Shown here one piece after another: positions 1-11,987 of a stretch of 64,000 bases of DNA. The stretch spans positions 18,685,307 through 18,749,306 of the forward strand of contig OU744451.1 of assembly GCA_916610825.1 (NCBI GenBank). The letters are read 5' to 3'. The stretch is from Haliclystus octoradiatus (Eukaryota; Cnidaria; Staurozoa; Stauromedusae; Haliclystidae). Position 1 is the first letter of the stretch; the number at the start of each line of letters is the position of its first letter. The notes beneath the pieces were generated by a model that saw only the letters and a list, made by a program, of their open reading frames with translations, had not been told where the DNA came from and ran no database searches. The position numbers and the translations under genes were made by a program.

Positions 1-440
1 GGCCTAAACGGCTATTGGAGGCTCCTTATACGGGCCCTTATCGTGTTATTAATCGAAATTCAAAGTTTTTCACTATAGATCGTGGAACACGTTCAGATAC
101 TGTTTCTGTTGATCGCTTGAAGCCTGTTTATGAGTCTGATGATCTACCGTCATGTTCACGTTCATTATCATTTCCACCTGTGTCATTACCATTGTTAACT
201 TTGTCAGCGTCTTCGGCGCCAACCTCGTTTTCGATGTCAAGGCTCACATCGACTTCAACAGCGTCGCAGACGCGTTCGTCGACGATGTCTGACTCTGCAC
301 CTACCACGGCAACAACAACGGTCCAGCCGCCTTTGTTGTCGCTGGATAGTTCACATGATCATCCTTCATCCACCACACCAACCATGACACGATCTGGACG
401 ACGAGTACACATAAATGCATCACCTGATTATTATTACTAG
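1..440 (+). CDS. Ty3/Gypsy pol polyprotein, C-terminal end (partial)
   Basis: The frame is open from base 3 and stops at TAG 438-440. The start lies outside the window. The first residues contain the pattern GPYRVINR followed by DTVSVDRLKPVY. This is the GPY/F-like chromatin-end module that closes the integrase of many animal Gypsy retrotransposons, where it contributes to DNA binding of the integrase. It is followed by a Ser/Thr-rich tail and a short RSGRRV segment, as in related pol proteins. No protease, reverse transcriptase or catalytic integrase residues are in view. The downstream sequence looks like an LTR, so this is the 3' end of an element inserted on the + strand. It is not the same family as the complete element at 6.9-12 kb, because the C-terminal sequences differ. 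Family assignment is from recognition of the motif only. Confidence 0.8.
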   Translation, partial: PKRLLEAPYTGPYRVINRNSKFFTIDRGTRSDTVSVDRLKPVYESDDLPSCSRSLSFPPVSLPLLTLSASSAPTSFSMSRLTSTSTASQTRSSTMSDSAPTTATTTVQPPLLSLDSSHDHPSSTTPTMTRSGRRVHINASPDYYY

Positions 441-455
441 CATGGGATCATGGGA

Positions 456-947
456 TGTGCACCCTTTGGCGTGAAGACCAAACTACTACGTTTTACAGCT
501 ATCAAATTCTCAATATTCATATTATAATAAAAAAAATAAAATAAAATAAAAATAAGAAACGATAATCATGATAATAAATAAGCAATATATTTTTACGTAG
601 ATACATATATATATATATAACTCAACCATTTAATAAATACATTTCCATAGTATCGCCTGTTATCAGACATTGATAGTATTAATCCAACATAACCAGGCGT
701 TCTCTTTTCTGCTTCTACTTATTAACATTAATAAATAACTATTCCATGCTATAGAATCAGATCTCGAATATAACTTATCCAGATCCAGCATAACTAGCAT
801 GGCCATTTAAATATTGCCATCATACTTTTACAGTCTTTAATATTCACCGTATCCTTACCGACTCCGTCTACTTGGGGCGGACGTATGTGCTGATCGATGC
901 AAATAAAATAACAGTCTCATTTTCATTAACCTCTTATTCGTGTAACA
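456..947 (+). repeat. Probable 3' LTR of the Gypsy element
   Basis: It lies 15 bases after the pol stop. It begins TGTGCACC after a GGGATCATGGGA stretch that could be the polypurine tract, and ends GTGTAACA, giving TG...CA termini. Near the end, an AATAAA signal (about 903) is followed by a CAGTCTC-type sequence, as is common in animal Gypsy LTRs. The 5' LTR is outside the window, so the boundaries cannot be proven by comparison. Confidence 0.4.
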
Positions 948-3900
948 TGTTAAATAATGATATACTGTGAATTATGAAATAGACATTCAATTGTGAGACA
1001 TTCACTTGAATAGATCTCTTACAACGTTATTAAATCTTTGTTGATTTGTCTTGCCTTTAATATACAAACTTATGATGCAGAATGAATCATATATTATACA
1101 AATGCCTTCTACAAAACTACTAAATTATGTGAATAAGTTCTATTCGCTATTACTGTCTAATTTGCATATGCAAGTGAGGAAAGGGAGCCAAGGGAAATTA
1201 AAAATAAAATTCGATGGATAATCTGATTGCATAGAATGGATTGCATGAGGGGATGTACTGTATCCCATGTGCAATCGTTGAAAGTAGCTAGTACTATATT
1301 TAAGCATTAAAATTTCTAAGAGATAGGTGCATCCCTGCGCAAGCCTAGCATGCTTGCAGACTGAGTAGGCTAGCCCTAATTATCTATTTTTCGGTAGGCC
1401 TACATATTCGCTGTAGCTAGCGATGATAAATAAAAAGAAATTAATAAACCTTTTAGGTTGAGTTGAATTCTATCGCATGTCCCGAAGGCGGAAATCCCCA
1501 ATTCTGCAAAGGAGCCCTCCATATCTTACGCAATCCAACCGGAAAGAGTTATATATTATTGTAAAAATGTTTAACTGGTTGCTAACTACATGAACAATGC
1601 AACTATAGCAACACTACACAGTAACCATCATGGCATAATAGATTAAATATTTGAAAAAGTAGATATTTGAGGATTGATTTCAAAATGGAATGTGAAGATC
1701 ATCGTACGATATGAAAATCGGTTAAAATTACTGAATGAAATGAAAGTCAAGGTTATGACAAACCAACCGCAAATAGTGTAAGGTTTATATAATGACAATA
1801 GTCAAATGTATCTACAATAAATCATGGTAAAATAATATTTATGTTTATCTTAAGTCACAAATAAAATCTGATCGAAGACGAAAACATTATCATCAATTAC
1901 ATTAAACTAATGAGAATAATAAATTATCATAAATTTAAGTCCCCACGACAATATAGTATTTATGTAAACATAAGTTTTTGAATGAACAATCTAGTTCTAA
2001 ATTTCCTCAAAATAAATGTACACTGTAAAAAAGTTTTTCAGTTAAATAGATTGTTGTAAATTTATAATCACAATTGTATACATATTGAATTGCAGGCGAT
2101 TATCTAATTATATGAATAATAATACATTTGAATAATTAATTAATGAACTGTCTGTCCTCATTAATATGTGCGGAGAAAATCGAGGATTCCGAATTAAGAT
2201 ATTATTGATTATTAGAAATATAAATTGATATTATCATTAATATTATAGGTATCATATACTGCAGTAACCATCCAGTTGATAATAGTCTCACAATCTCTGT
2301 GAGACTCAGACAGGAAGAAAGAAAAGACACGTGGTAGGCCCTACAGTACACCATAAAACATTGGTCCCTTTACAACAAACACATCGAATAAAACATACCT
2401 TGTTCAGTAATGTATACCAGATATAAAACCAATGTATTAGTAAAACATTGTTAATTGTCTTCATAATATCCGTTTGAACTTCCCAATACTATTTCTATTT
2501 CCTCTTTGGGTTTATAGAAGTTCCAGTGTAATAGTAGGTCTAACGCAGATGTAAACTCATAAAAAAAGAAAACCAGCAGAAAATCTGAATATTGTCTAGG
2601 TACAAATAAAATTTAAGACTTCAATTTGTATAGCTTCAAAAAGCGGTGAATACCATTCATATACAACTGCTGAATAAATATAGGGGTGTGTTTACTTGAG
2701 ATTTCGCCGTGACGATCTGTGTTCATTTAGTACGCTAATGGTAGTATGGTGTCATCTTTGTCACACCATTGGAAAACTTGTCATTTTATTGTCTGGATTG
2801 TGACTAGACACGTCAATAGCCAATCCGATCAATTTATAGGCCTTACGTTGAAATATTATCAATAAAATGGTGTCAATTTTCTAACATCTAACAGAAATCG
2901 AATTCATTCCCCAGTGAAATAGCGGTTTTATCACAATTTATATACGAAGGGTGGGCCCTATAGATATAGATACCAATACCATATATATTTATTACAAAGC
3001 CAAACGAAGGCTAACCACCATCAATTATTGAGTCATGCTTATAAGATAAAATGAATACAAATCAAATTATTTGAAAAATCTTGAGATACTATACAGGGGG
3101 AATTAGGTGTCACAAAATCTAAATCGATGTTGGCTTGTTTCGATTGTTTGTTGCAGCAATATATGCCAATGTAGCCTATCTGATATCTATTGTGGCTTTT
3201 GTATTGGCTAGCTTAATATTCCATATTTTTTATGACGATTTGATATGATATGTTTGATACGCTTTTAATACCGCCGACCATCAAATTTCGGTACATGTGT
3301 TTTGTGTACATTTAGAGTCTGCAAATATAAATCATTTATAAATCTATTTGAAGCATTTGAATCAAACAAACAAACAATCCAATTATATAATCAGGCACTA
3401 GAAATTAATTAACAAAGAGAGTGTCCGAGAGGGTGATAATTACTTAAAGATGCCGATTAATTAATAACATCAAACTGTGATATTTCCTTTTATAATCTTT
3501 CATAATATTTTGATCATAATCTTTCGTGTAATCTGACTGTTGCAGGCATGTACGTCAGTACGTGGGTGCACTCTGGGTGGGTTTATATAAATATTAATAA
3601 TAATGCGTAATCAGAATTTATTATCATACCAAATATGTTCAATACATTTTGATGATTGTTATGAAGAAATTTTGTTTGTAATCGAAAATATTCCTTTTAA
3701 TATCAAAATCATTATATCAACTCGGGAGTCCGATAGAATGTACTATGTAGAAAGGTAATAATATAGGCATAGCCATTTTAGTAAGCCTATGCTACTCAAT
3801 ACTCATGTTACGTCTGAATCATCATCATTTATTGAGTTACCTATTAAATTAGACTTAGACTAGATGTATCGAAGATAGTTATTTATTATATTAATTTATG

Positions 3901-5788
3901 TATGTTATATATGTCCTTGAGAATTATGCACTTATCATCTATCAAATCACGGTAAAACATACGTACGTGATATATAATTTAGGCATTAGCTATATGAGAT
4001 TAAATCTTTCCATTGTCTATTGACCTCACAATTCCTGGTATAAGTTGAAATTATTGTCTCATTTCTGTAACACATATATAGACTGACCACCTATCCTATA
4101 TATGGGACTATTTCAAGGTCAAACCGAAAACTGAAAAAAATAATAAAAGTTTATTATTCATATAAATTATAATACAGTATACAGAGACAGTTTCTTGACC
4201 TATATGGCTTTATAGTGGCTTAGCCCTAACACCTACTAACAATCAGACAGAAACAAGTGATTGTTTAACTAGCCACTATATAATATATACTCTACTTGTC
4301 TTTGAGAACAAAGTCATAGTATTGTGAGATAATCAGCATTTGCCACTTTTTTATAATTATATATAACATGATGCGGTTTGTGAACGGCTTCTGAAACCAA
4401 ATTGTTTATGTAGTCGATCTGAAATTCTGAAGGCGTTCTCAACCGGGATAGGATCGGCACATGTACAGAACAGCGTATGAACAAGGCCTAAGGCCTCAGA
4501 AAAGGTTCCTCAGAAAGACACATGATTTTGATATAAACTTGAGAACATGTCGACCGATTATGTATGTATGCGTGGGTTTAATATCCGATTAAATTTAAAA
4601 ACAGAGCAGATTTAGTGGCTAATTATTGATATGAAAGATTTTACTAAAATGAACATTATTTGATCCACAGTTGACTTTGACTTGCTCCTGCTGATCTTGA
4701 TGGATTGAGAATTGACAAGAGCCTCTATAGAGGTATTGTCGATACGGAAAACCATTAAAAAGATATAGGGATCAATAACAGTTCTGGATTCGGATTACAA
4801 TCGTATTATCGGATTATATTTTCGATCGAGATTCAAGATTAAAGTTAGCAATAAAATAGTAAGAATAATAAAAATATATTTAAATTACAAAATCCCTTCT
4901 CAACGGGTATACTCAATCATATATACTCCATGTTCTGATCCATGACACTGACAGACGCTGCACATTGTGCTCTGAAGATCTGACGTAATCATACACATGC
5001 TAATTAGGAAATTCTGAATTTGAATAGATTGGGAAGTGAACCAATCGTTAGATGAGGCATAATTATAATTGATCTTGCATTTTACAGACAATCAATGACA
5101 GGGAGTTTTCCACATGCTGTTTGGGAGACATTGAAATCTACATACCATTGAATAAAGTAAACAAATGATACCTTTCTATTATATGCTAATTTACTGAAGT
5201 TGTAATGTTTTAATGTTGATGTTGATCCATATTGGCTTTTCTTTTTGGATTTATCCACAAACCGGGTAAGCTTGCAGCTTTTTTTCACCGGGGTGGTTGG
5301 TTAATTTGTTAGTATTTTGAAGCTTGTGTGCGTTTAATAGCCGGATGATACAGATTACTATATAATGCTATAATGATATAAAGAAATGAACGGTTACATG
5401 ATCAGGTCATCCCGTAAGCATTGAATACTCAGTTTGATTATTTGGAAGACCTTAATTTCAAAACCCGGGATGGAAGGGATCGAATGTTAATCGTTATATG
5501 AACACTTATAGTGCAGCTATTATATAGGGGACATTGCATTACTAAAATATGTATGACAAAAACAACCATCAGCCCCCCTGTCGGGGAATTTTTTTAAGAT
5601 ATTTCGTAACAAACAATAGGAATTAGCTCCATTTCAGTATTAGAGACTATTGCCAAATTGTTTCTATGTAACATGGAAATTTGGCATAGCCTCCCTGTCG
5701 TGGATGCCAGCCCCCTCGTCGGGGAAATCCTGGTGCCACCCCTGTGTTTTCTTGAATATTTTCATGAGTCTTATGATGTGAGTTACCC
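948..5788. other. Intergenic DNA, no gene recognised
   Basis: AT-rich sequence with only short random open frames. There is a short dispersed repeat around 4926-5012 (a relative lies at 29477-29555), and two similar GC-rich patches at about 5570-5590 and 5708-5730. I see no exon with convincing protein similarity on either strand. Confidence 0.6.
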
Positions 5789-5995
5789 AGAGCCATCTAT
5801 TTACAAGAGTTGGGACACTTATGCCATTTTTGTATCTTTTCGCCTGGACCCGAGCACGTTTTTAACAGTGCGCATGTGCAGGAGAATGTTGTGTGTTTTT
5901 TCAGCCATATTGTATTGTATTTTAGACTATCTGTCCAATTGGAGACGATAGCGGCACATGAAAGCGTGTCCCAACTCTTGTAAATAGATGGCTCT
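5789..5995. mobile_element. MITE with 30-bp perfect terminal inverted repeats
   Basis: Bases 5789-5818 are the exact reverse complement of 5966-5995. The element is 207 bp and has no coding capacity of its own. The short sequence AGTTACC occurs just outside both ends (5781-5787 and 5998-6004) and may be part of a duplicated target. A second, one-ended copy lies at 16877-16986 inside the PRELID3 gene, and about 100 bp are clearly alignable between the two. Confidence 0.8.
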
Positions 5996-6946
5996 AGAGT
6001 TACCGGGTTGTGAGTTCCACATTATAACTCATTCATAAAAAGTCATATCTCTCGAAATTCATTGTTCCAAATATACCACGATTACGATCTGTTAAGTGCA
6101 TCAATTTTGCTACCGTACAACACCCTGGTGGAACAATCTGACAAATGATATTGCTACGTCAAAAACTTTTGTTCAATTCAAAGAGAGACAATGGTCTTTG
6201 ATTTGTCAACATTCTGTAAAGTATTTAATCAGTCATATCATTATAGTCATAATATCATTATGTCTCTAAAGAAACCTTTTACATTAATTCTTAATCTTCA
6301 TTGAGGCTGTCTGTAAGTGAAACTTTATATAGTGTAAAGTGTCCTTTATTTGCCGGTCAAACTGATGAAATATATCATATCATATCATATATACTGTGAA
6401 CATTGCTATATGTTGCTACTACATAAAATAAGAAGGGCATAGGTTGGCAGAATATGATGAATCGGACTAAATTTATTGTTTTTTTTTTACAAAGCATTCG
6501 ATAGTGTTGCACTCATGTGGATGCATTTTTTAAGCTATACGAGTATACGTATAGACAGTATTTGCTACCTTTTTGGAAGCCTCAACTGTGAGTTACCATT
6601 GTGGGGTAATCCTTGATCCTTGGTCATCGATCAAGGCCAAGGGCCAAGGCTAGGCTAGAGGTCGAGAACTCATCTGGCGGTTGTTACATGGTATAATGCC
6701 GCCAGGGATTATTGATAAATATAATTAATATATCTAACTGCTTGAGTAGCCGCTTGATAACACTAGGAATTATCTAAATTCGTTTACAATAAATTACTCT
6801 TTTGCGCTTCTCTGTATGTCAATTTACATAAGTATTGATGGATTAAATACGAATTAAAAGTTTCAAATCAAAAGCTAGCGCTATTGGACATGATCATCCA
6901 GTTGTCTTATGACCTTCAAAAGGCTGGACCACGTATCAATATTGTT
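5996..6946. other. Intergenic DNA, no gene recognised
   Basis: AT-rich sequence with a short (ATATC)-like run near 6365-6390 and a T-run near 6480. No coding signal. Confidence 0.55.
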
Positions 6947-6951
6947 AATAC

Positions 6952-7049
6952 TGATGTATCTGACTACGCATGCGTCAGGCTTATTAGATATTGAGTTCAA
7001 CTACAACAGACGTGTATTAATATAGTGTCTATATCTATCATATGCAACA
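6952..7049 (+). repeat. 5' LTR
   Basis: 98 bp, TGATGTATC...ATGCAACA, identical to the copy at 11885-11982. No AATAAA is visible within it, and a TATTAATATA stretch is the only obvious AT-rich promoter-like motif. Confidence 0.93.
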
Positions 7050-7067
7050 TGGCGCAGTTGATAGGAT
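7050..7067 (+). other. Primer-binding site
   Basis: The sequence starting TGGCGCAGTTGATAGG abuts the last base of the 5' LTR. TGG at this place pairs with the CCA end of the priming tRNA. I cannot name the tRNA from sequence alone. Confidence 0.6.
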
Positions 7068-7119
7068 CCAGCTCGTAATATAAACATACTGTATATACAT
7101 ACATAAAGCTATCCTAATT

Positions 7120-10100
7120 GTGATTACAACTTCACATCGCACGATGGCCGAGAAACCCACAACGCGCAGCAGCCACGCTGCACTACCTATGCCTTCTATC
7201 AATCCAGGAGAATCAATCGTGTCAATGGACAATTTGATGAATATGATGCAGAGAATGGCCGAACAGCAAAATAACTCTATTCAACAACAAGAAAAGAGAG
7301 ACAGCGAGTATACCGCTAGATTGTCTAAATTAGACAACCAACAACAGGCTCAAAACACACGCCTCGAGCAATATTTACAACAGAACAAGACACCGGTTGT
7401 ATCCGTGAGTCAAACCGCTGATTTATCACTATCGACAAATCATGATAATACAAAACAACAGGATGAAAGTATGCCTATCAGCAGTCGAACATCAGTGTAT
7501 AATATGACATTAAAGGGTGCCAATGCACCAGCAAAATTGGAAACAACTGTATCCTTATCTGATTTCTCTGCCTGGTCACAACATTGGAGAGATTACACGG
7601 AATTATCCGGCATTACAGTTTTCCCACGTGCAAGACAAGTGACTGCTTTGCGAACATTCCTTTCGCACGATATGCTCATTACACTGGAGACTCGTCTTGG
7701 TATAAACAACACCACAGAACTTTCCATGGATGAAATATTATTAAGAATCAAAGACTGGCTCAGAAGTCAAAGAAATATAATACGTGATCGTGTAGAATTT
7801 CAAGACCGTCGACAACAGGAGGGTGAGTCATTTCACGCCTATTTAGTTTCGTTGTACGCTTTAGCAAACAACTGTGATTTTTGTTTGTGTAGTCGGGACG
7901 ATCGTTTCATAACGACCATAATTAGAGGTGTTAATGATCGTGAATTGCGTAAACGCCTACTTGAGAAAAAACTCACGTCACTAACTACTTGTATTGACTT
8001 ATGCGAGACATTTCAAGCGTCAAAAAATGACTCGGAACAATTGACAATAGGGTCTCAGGTTGTTGTTAATGCAGCGAGCACAAAGCCTAGACGATCGGAT
8101 GTCCCGCGTAGCAACAACAAAACATGCCCTGGATGCGGGGGGAAGTGCACACATCGCCCCACGCAATGCCCGGCTTGGGGAAAACAATGTCGGAATTGTA
8201 CAACATCAAATCATTTTTCAAAAGTTTGCCGACAGCCAAAAGCAGTTAATTCACTTGACGAACAAAGCACTACTAACAGACCAGATGACGTAAATACAAT
8301 AGTCATGGCATTAAGCTCTGGCCGTAAAGCCCCACGGATTGAATGTAAAATTACTATTCCTAATCAGACGGTTACTAAGACAATGATCTGTCTTCCTGAT
8401 TCTGGGGCTGAAGCTACATGTCTGGGATGGCGGAATGCACAGCGTATGGGTATTAAACATTCTGACCTAAAGAAATACAAGGGACCAACGATTAAAGCTG
8501 CCAACGGTCAACCTCTTCAGTGCATAGGCACTTTTGAGTCTACAATTTCCCACGGACGTAAAAACACAGCTGAAACCATTAAAGTATTTTATGAACTCGA
8601 GGGAATGCTACTTAGCTGGTATGCTTCCTTAGATCTAGGAATATTACCTCCAAATTATCCTCAACAAAGCATGACCACAACTGTTAATACCGTACAGCAA
8701 AACATATCAGTACCACCTACTGCTACAGAAATAAACACGATACGACAACAACTATTGAATGACTTTCACGATGTTTTTGACTCAACTGAACATTTGAAGC
8801 CTATGAATACACAACCAATGAAAATACAATTAAAACCTGATGCTAAGCCTGTTCATGTCCGAGCAGCAAGATCATTACCATTCGCATGGCATGTCAAAGC
8901 TCAAGAAACTTTGAATTCTATGGTACAAAAAGGGATTATTTGCCCTGTATCTGAACCCACGGATTGGTGCTCCCCTATGCATATCACAACCAAATCAAAT
9001 GGTGACCTGCGCATAGTAGGGGATATGAGGGCTCTCAATCAAAATATCAAACGTCCTGTGTACCCTTTAGTTACACCCAAAGAAGCCATAGCTACAATAG
9101 ACCAAGAAGCTACTTACTTTTCCACACTTGATGCAGCTAGTGGGTACTGGCAAGTCCCCTTGGAAGAGTCTAGTCAATCCCTAACAACATTTATAACCCC
9201 TTGGGGTAGATATAAATATTTACGTGCCACCATGGGTTTGATCAGCAGTGGGGACGAATACAACCTTCGTGGTGATCAGGCACTGAAAGGAATACCACGA
9301 ACATGCAAAGTGGTTGACGACATACTGTTGTATGATACATCATTCGGGGATCATGTTGAGCACATGCAATCTTTGTTACAGCAATGCCGTCATCATGGGA
9401 TCACTTTGAATCCTACCAAATTTATATTCGCACAGTCGTCGGTCAAGTATGTCGGCTATAACATAAGTCATTCAGGCATTACACCAAGTACAGAAAGAAT
9501 CAAAGCTATAACTGATTTCCCAACCCCATTAAACTTGACAGAACTGAGATCGTTTTTTGGGTTGGTTGAACAATTGTCGAACTTCTGTCCATCCATAGCT
9601 GCTCTCAAAGAGCCAATGAGACCTTTACTTAAGTCAACTAATGTATTCCAGTGGCTGCCAATTCACGATACGGCTTTCCAAGCAGTCAAAGAGGCTATTC
9701 AAAAGCCTCCAATTTTATCGTTTTATCAACAAGATCTTCCATTAGTTCTGCAGACTGATGCTTCTAGACTTCATGGTTTGGGATACGCCCTGCTACAACG
9801 ACAGAATGGTCAATGGCGACTTTTAGAATGCGGATCTCGTTTCCTAAGTGATGCTGAGAAGCGATACGCCACCATTGAGCTAGAATGTCTGGCAGTCTCA
9901 TGGGCAGCTCTTAAATGTCGTCTGTATCTACAGGGTCAATCGAATTTCACCGTCGTGACGGATCATAAGCCACTTCTTCCAATTTTGAACAGTTATTCAA
10001 TCACGGATACAGACAATCCTCGACTACAACGACTTCTATACAAATTATCTCCATTCAGTTTCAAGACTGAGTGGACCAAAGGAAAAGACCACCATATAGC

Positions 10101-11502
10101 AGACGCCCTTTCTAGGTCACCAATTTCTCAGCCTCAACCAGGAGATGAATTAGCAGAAGAATGTAATCTTCAAATCGAAGCAATGATGACCTCATTTGTT
10201 AATTCCACGTCACACCAAACATCACCTTGGCCTGATCGCACTCTAGAGTCTCTTCAAGATAAAGCCAAGAATGATACTGACTATTCATCACTTAAAAATC
10301 TGATCACAAATGGTTTTCCTAAACATGCCAATGCTCTTCCAACGAGCCTACAACCATTTCATAAAATCCATCATGAACTCTCAATTGAAAATGGACTTGT
10401 ATTGCGTGGTTCGCAAATTGTTATCCCTTCCTGCTGTCGCTCTGACATACTGTCAAGACTGCATTCATCCCATCAAGGGATTACTCGCACTAAACAACGG
10501 GCACGTCAAACTGTTTGGTGGCCAAAAATATCAAATGACATTGATCGAATTATTCAAACGTGTACAGCTTGTCAGCAATTACTCCCAAGTCAGGTAAAGG
10601 AGCCATACAAAGAAGATGAGCTACCAACTCGCATTTTTGAGTCAACTTCAGCCGACTTCTTCGAAGTTCAAGGTCAGCATTTTCTGGTGTATGTAGATCG
10701 TTATTCTGGGTGGCCAAGTGTAGTCAAGTTCGGCAAAGATACTACGACTTCACCATTGTGTCTGGCATTAATGCAGCTATTTGCTAACACTGGCATTCCT
10801 GTTCGCCTTCGATCAGATGGGGGTCCTCAATTCACAAGCTATGAATTCGCTAATTTCTGCAAGAAATGGGGCATTCAACACTCACCATCTTCTCCGCATT
10901 ATCCACAATCAAATGGTCATGCCGAGATAAATGTGAAGAAAACGAAATATCTCATTATGAAAACTTGCAAAAACGGTATTATTCATACTGAAGACTTCTA
11001 CGAAGGATTATTAGAATTGCGAAACACTCCTTCTTTTCATGGTAAATCGCCTGCGCAACTCGTATTTGGCAACTCCATTCGCAGTCGGGTTCCAGCCCAT
11101 TATTCGTCATTTCTACCGCAATGGGAGTCATCAGTATCATCCTCCGCTATAAAGGCAAAGCAACACCTCGAAAAAACCAAAATCGACTATGACAAAACGT
11201 CAAAGATGTTACCCGTTCTCCATGTAGGAGATAAAATATTACTGCAAGATACTTCTACAAAAAGATGGCACCATCGTGGAAAAGTCGCAAAAATATTGCG
11301 CGACCGTGATTATGAAATTCTATTAGACTCCGGATCATCATTACGCCGCAATAGACGGTTTTTACGACCGATACAGATGACAGAACCCGAAGAACGATCT
11401 TTTACAACTGAGGTACTTCCTTCTATGTCCCCTCAAAGCAGACCACGACGCGTTCACAATCCTCCACGTCGATACGCAAACTCAAGCCCGTCAATGGAAT
11501 GA
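7120..11502 (+). CDS. Gag-Pol polyprotein of Ty3/Gypsy element
   Basis: A single 1460-codon frame with no frameshift. In order it shows a Gag region with a coiled, Gln-rich N-terminus, then a CX2CX4HX4C zinc knuckle at about residues 357-370. The aspartic protease has DSGAEAT at about 427. Reverse transcriptase (about 590-780) has the active-site box VVDD at about 731-734 and the MGLISSGDEY segment seen in K02A2.6-like Gypsy elements. RNase H has Asp at about 880, Glu 920 and Asp 948, ending near ADALSR. The integrase follows, with an HHCC zinc domain at about 1095-1135 and a DD-E core whose second Asp is in RSDGGPQF and whose Glu is in NGHAEI. The C-terminus has a GPY/F-like module. An in-frame ATG at 7144 (MAEKP) has a better initiation context than 7120. 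All catalytic residues that I can locate are present. Confidence 0.93.
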   Translation: MITTSHRTMAEKPTTRSSHAALPMPSINPGESIVSMDNLMNMMQRMAEQQNNSIQQQEKRDSEYTARLSKLDNQQQAQNTRLEQYLQQNKTPVVSVSQTADLSLSTNHDNTKQQDESMPISSRTSVYNMTLKGANAPAKLETTVSLSDFSAWSQHWRDYTELSGITVFPRARQVTALRTFLSHDMLITLETRLGINNTTELSMDEILLRIKDWLRSQRNIIRDRVEFQDRRQQEGESFHAYLVSLYALANNCDFCLCSRDDRFITTIIRGVNDRELRKRLLEKKLTSLTTCIDLCETFQASKNDSEQLTIGSQVVVNAASTKPRRSDVPRSNNKTCPGCGGKCTHRPTQCPAWGKQCRNCTTSNHFSKVCRQPKAVNSLDEQSTTNRPDDVNTIVMALSSGRKAPRIECKITIPNQTVTKTMICLPDSGAEATCLGWRNAQRMGIKHSDLKKYKGPTIKAANGQPLQCIGTFESTISHGRKNTAETIKVFYELEGMLLSWYASLDLGILPPNYPQQSMTTTVNTVQQNISVPPTATEINTIRQQLLNDFHDVFDSTEHLKPMNTQPMKIQLKPDAKPVHVRAARSLPFAWHVKAQETLNSMVQKGIICPVSEPTDWCSPMHITTKSNGDLRIVGDMRALNQNIKRPVYPLVTPKEAIATIDQEATYFSTLDAASGYWQVPLEESSQSLTTFITPWGRYKYLRATMGLISSGDEYNLRGDQALKGIPRTCKVVDDILLYDTSFGDHVEHMQSLLQQCRHHGITLNPTKFIFAQSSVKYVGYNISHSGITPSTERIKAITDFPTPLNLTELRSFFGLVEQLSNFCPSIAALKEPMRPLLKSTNVFQWLPIHDTAFQAVKEAIQKPPILSFYQQDLPLVLQTDASRLHGLGYALLQRQNGQWRLLECGSRFLSDAEKRYATIELECLAVSWAALKCRLYLQGQSNFTVVTDHKPLLPILNSYSITDTDNPRLQRLLYKLSPFSFKTEWTKGKDHHIADALSRSPISQPQPGDELAEECNLQIEAMMTSFVNSTSHQTSPWPDRTLESLQDKAKNDTDYSSLKNLITNGFPKHANALPTSLQPFHKIHHELSIENGLVLRGSQIVIPSCCRSDILSRLHSSHQGITRTKQRARQTVWWPKISNDIDRIIQTCTACQQLLPSQVKEPYKEDELPTRIFESTSADFFEVQGQHFLVYVDRYSGWPSVVKFGKDTTTSPLCLALMQLFANTGIPVRLRSDGGPQFTSYEFANFCKKWGIQHSPSSPHYPQSNGHAEINVKKTKYLIMKTCKNGIIHTEDFYEGLLELRNTPSFHGKSPAQLVFGNSIRSRVPAHYSSFLPQWESSVSSSAIKAKQHLEKTKIDYDKTSKMLPVLHVGDKILLQDTSTKRWHHRGKVAKILRDRDYEILLDSGSSLRRNRRFLRPIQMTEPEERSFTTEVLPSMSPQSRPRRVHNPPRRYANSSPSME

Positions 11503-11873
11503 ACATTATCATTATCATAACTATGCTACGCAAATATATTACCCAAAATACTTACTCATTAATCTTACTACTATAAAAGACAACTAATCCAAGCAAATAG
11601 TTTTATACCATCAAGATATATCTACTATTATTAGATTTCATATATTGTATTCTACAAAAGAAAAGAGTTTATCCATAATTCATAATAGATATAATGACTC
11701 TACAAAAGAAAAGAGTTCATAGATAATAGATATAATAGTATTACTTACTTACTATGATTAGTACTGGCATTAGCAGTCATCTTCCAGTTTAACATTTACT
11801 GTTACCATCATTCATTTTATTATAACCATATTTAGTAACATTGCATTTCATTTAACTTTACTATTAACGTCTT

Positions 11874-11884
11874 AAAAAGGGAGA
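11874..11884 (+). other. Polypurine tract
   Basis: AAAAAGGGAGA lies immediately before the 3' LTR, the expected position for plus-strand priming. Further upstream (about 11652-11725) a short direct repeat, TACAAAAGAAAAGAGTT, occurs twice in the element's 3' untranslated region. Confidence 0.75.
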
Positions 11885-11982
11885 TGATGTATCTGACTAC
11901 GCATGCGTCAGGCTTATTAGATATTGAGTTCAACTACAACAGACGTGTATTAATATAGTGTCTATATCTATCATATGCAACA
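11885..11982 (+). repeat. 3' LTR
   Basis: 98 bp, identical to 6952-7049. It is followed by the target-site duplication AATAC. Confidence 0.93.
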
Positions 11983-11987
11983 AATAC

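Larger units (their letters stand above)
6947..11987 (+). mobile_element. Complete Ty3/Gypsy LTR retrotransposon with 98-bp LTRs
   Basis: Two 98-bp direct repeats (6952-7049 and 11885-11982) are identical base for base, with TG...CA ends. The 5-bp sequence AATAC flanks the element on both sides (6947-6951 and 11983-11987), as expected for a target-site duplication made by a retroviral-type integrase. Between the LTRs are a primer-binding site directly after the 5' LTR, one uninterrupted gag-pol frame, and a polypurine tract directly before the 3' LTR. Identical LTRs and an intact frame point to a recent insertion. The very short LTRs recall the Mag lineage of Gypsy elements. The lineage assignment is inference. 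Confidence 0.93.

Noticed and set aside
5658-5951. 97-codon frame overlapping the first MITE
   Set aside because: The frame overlaps the terminal inverted repeat element and shows no protein similarity.
10310-10597. 95-codon frame inside the Gypsy element
   Set aside because: Out-of-frame shadow of the integrase region.
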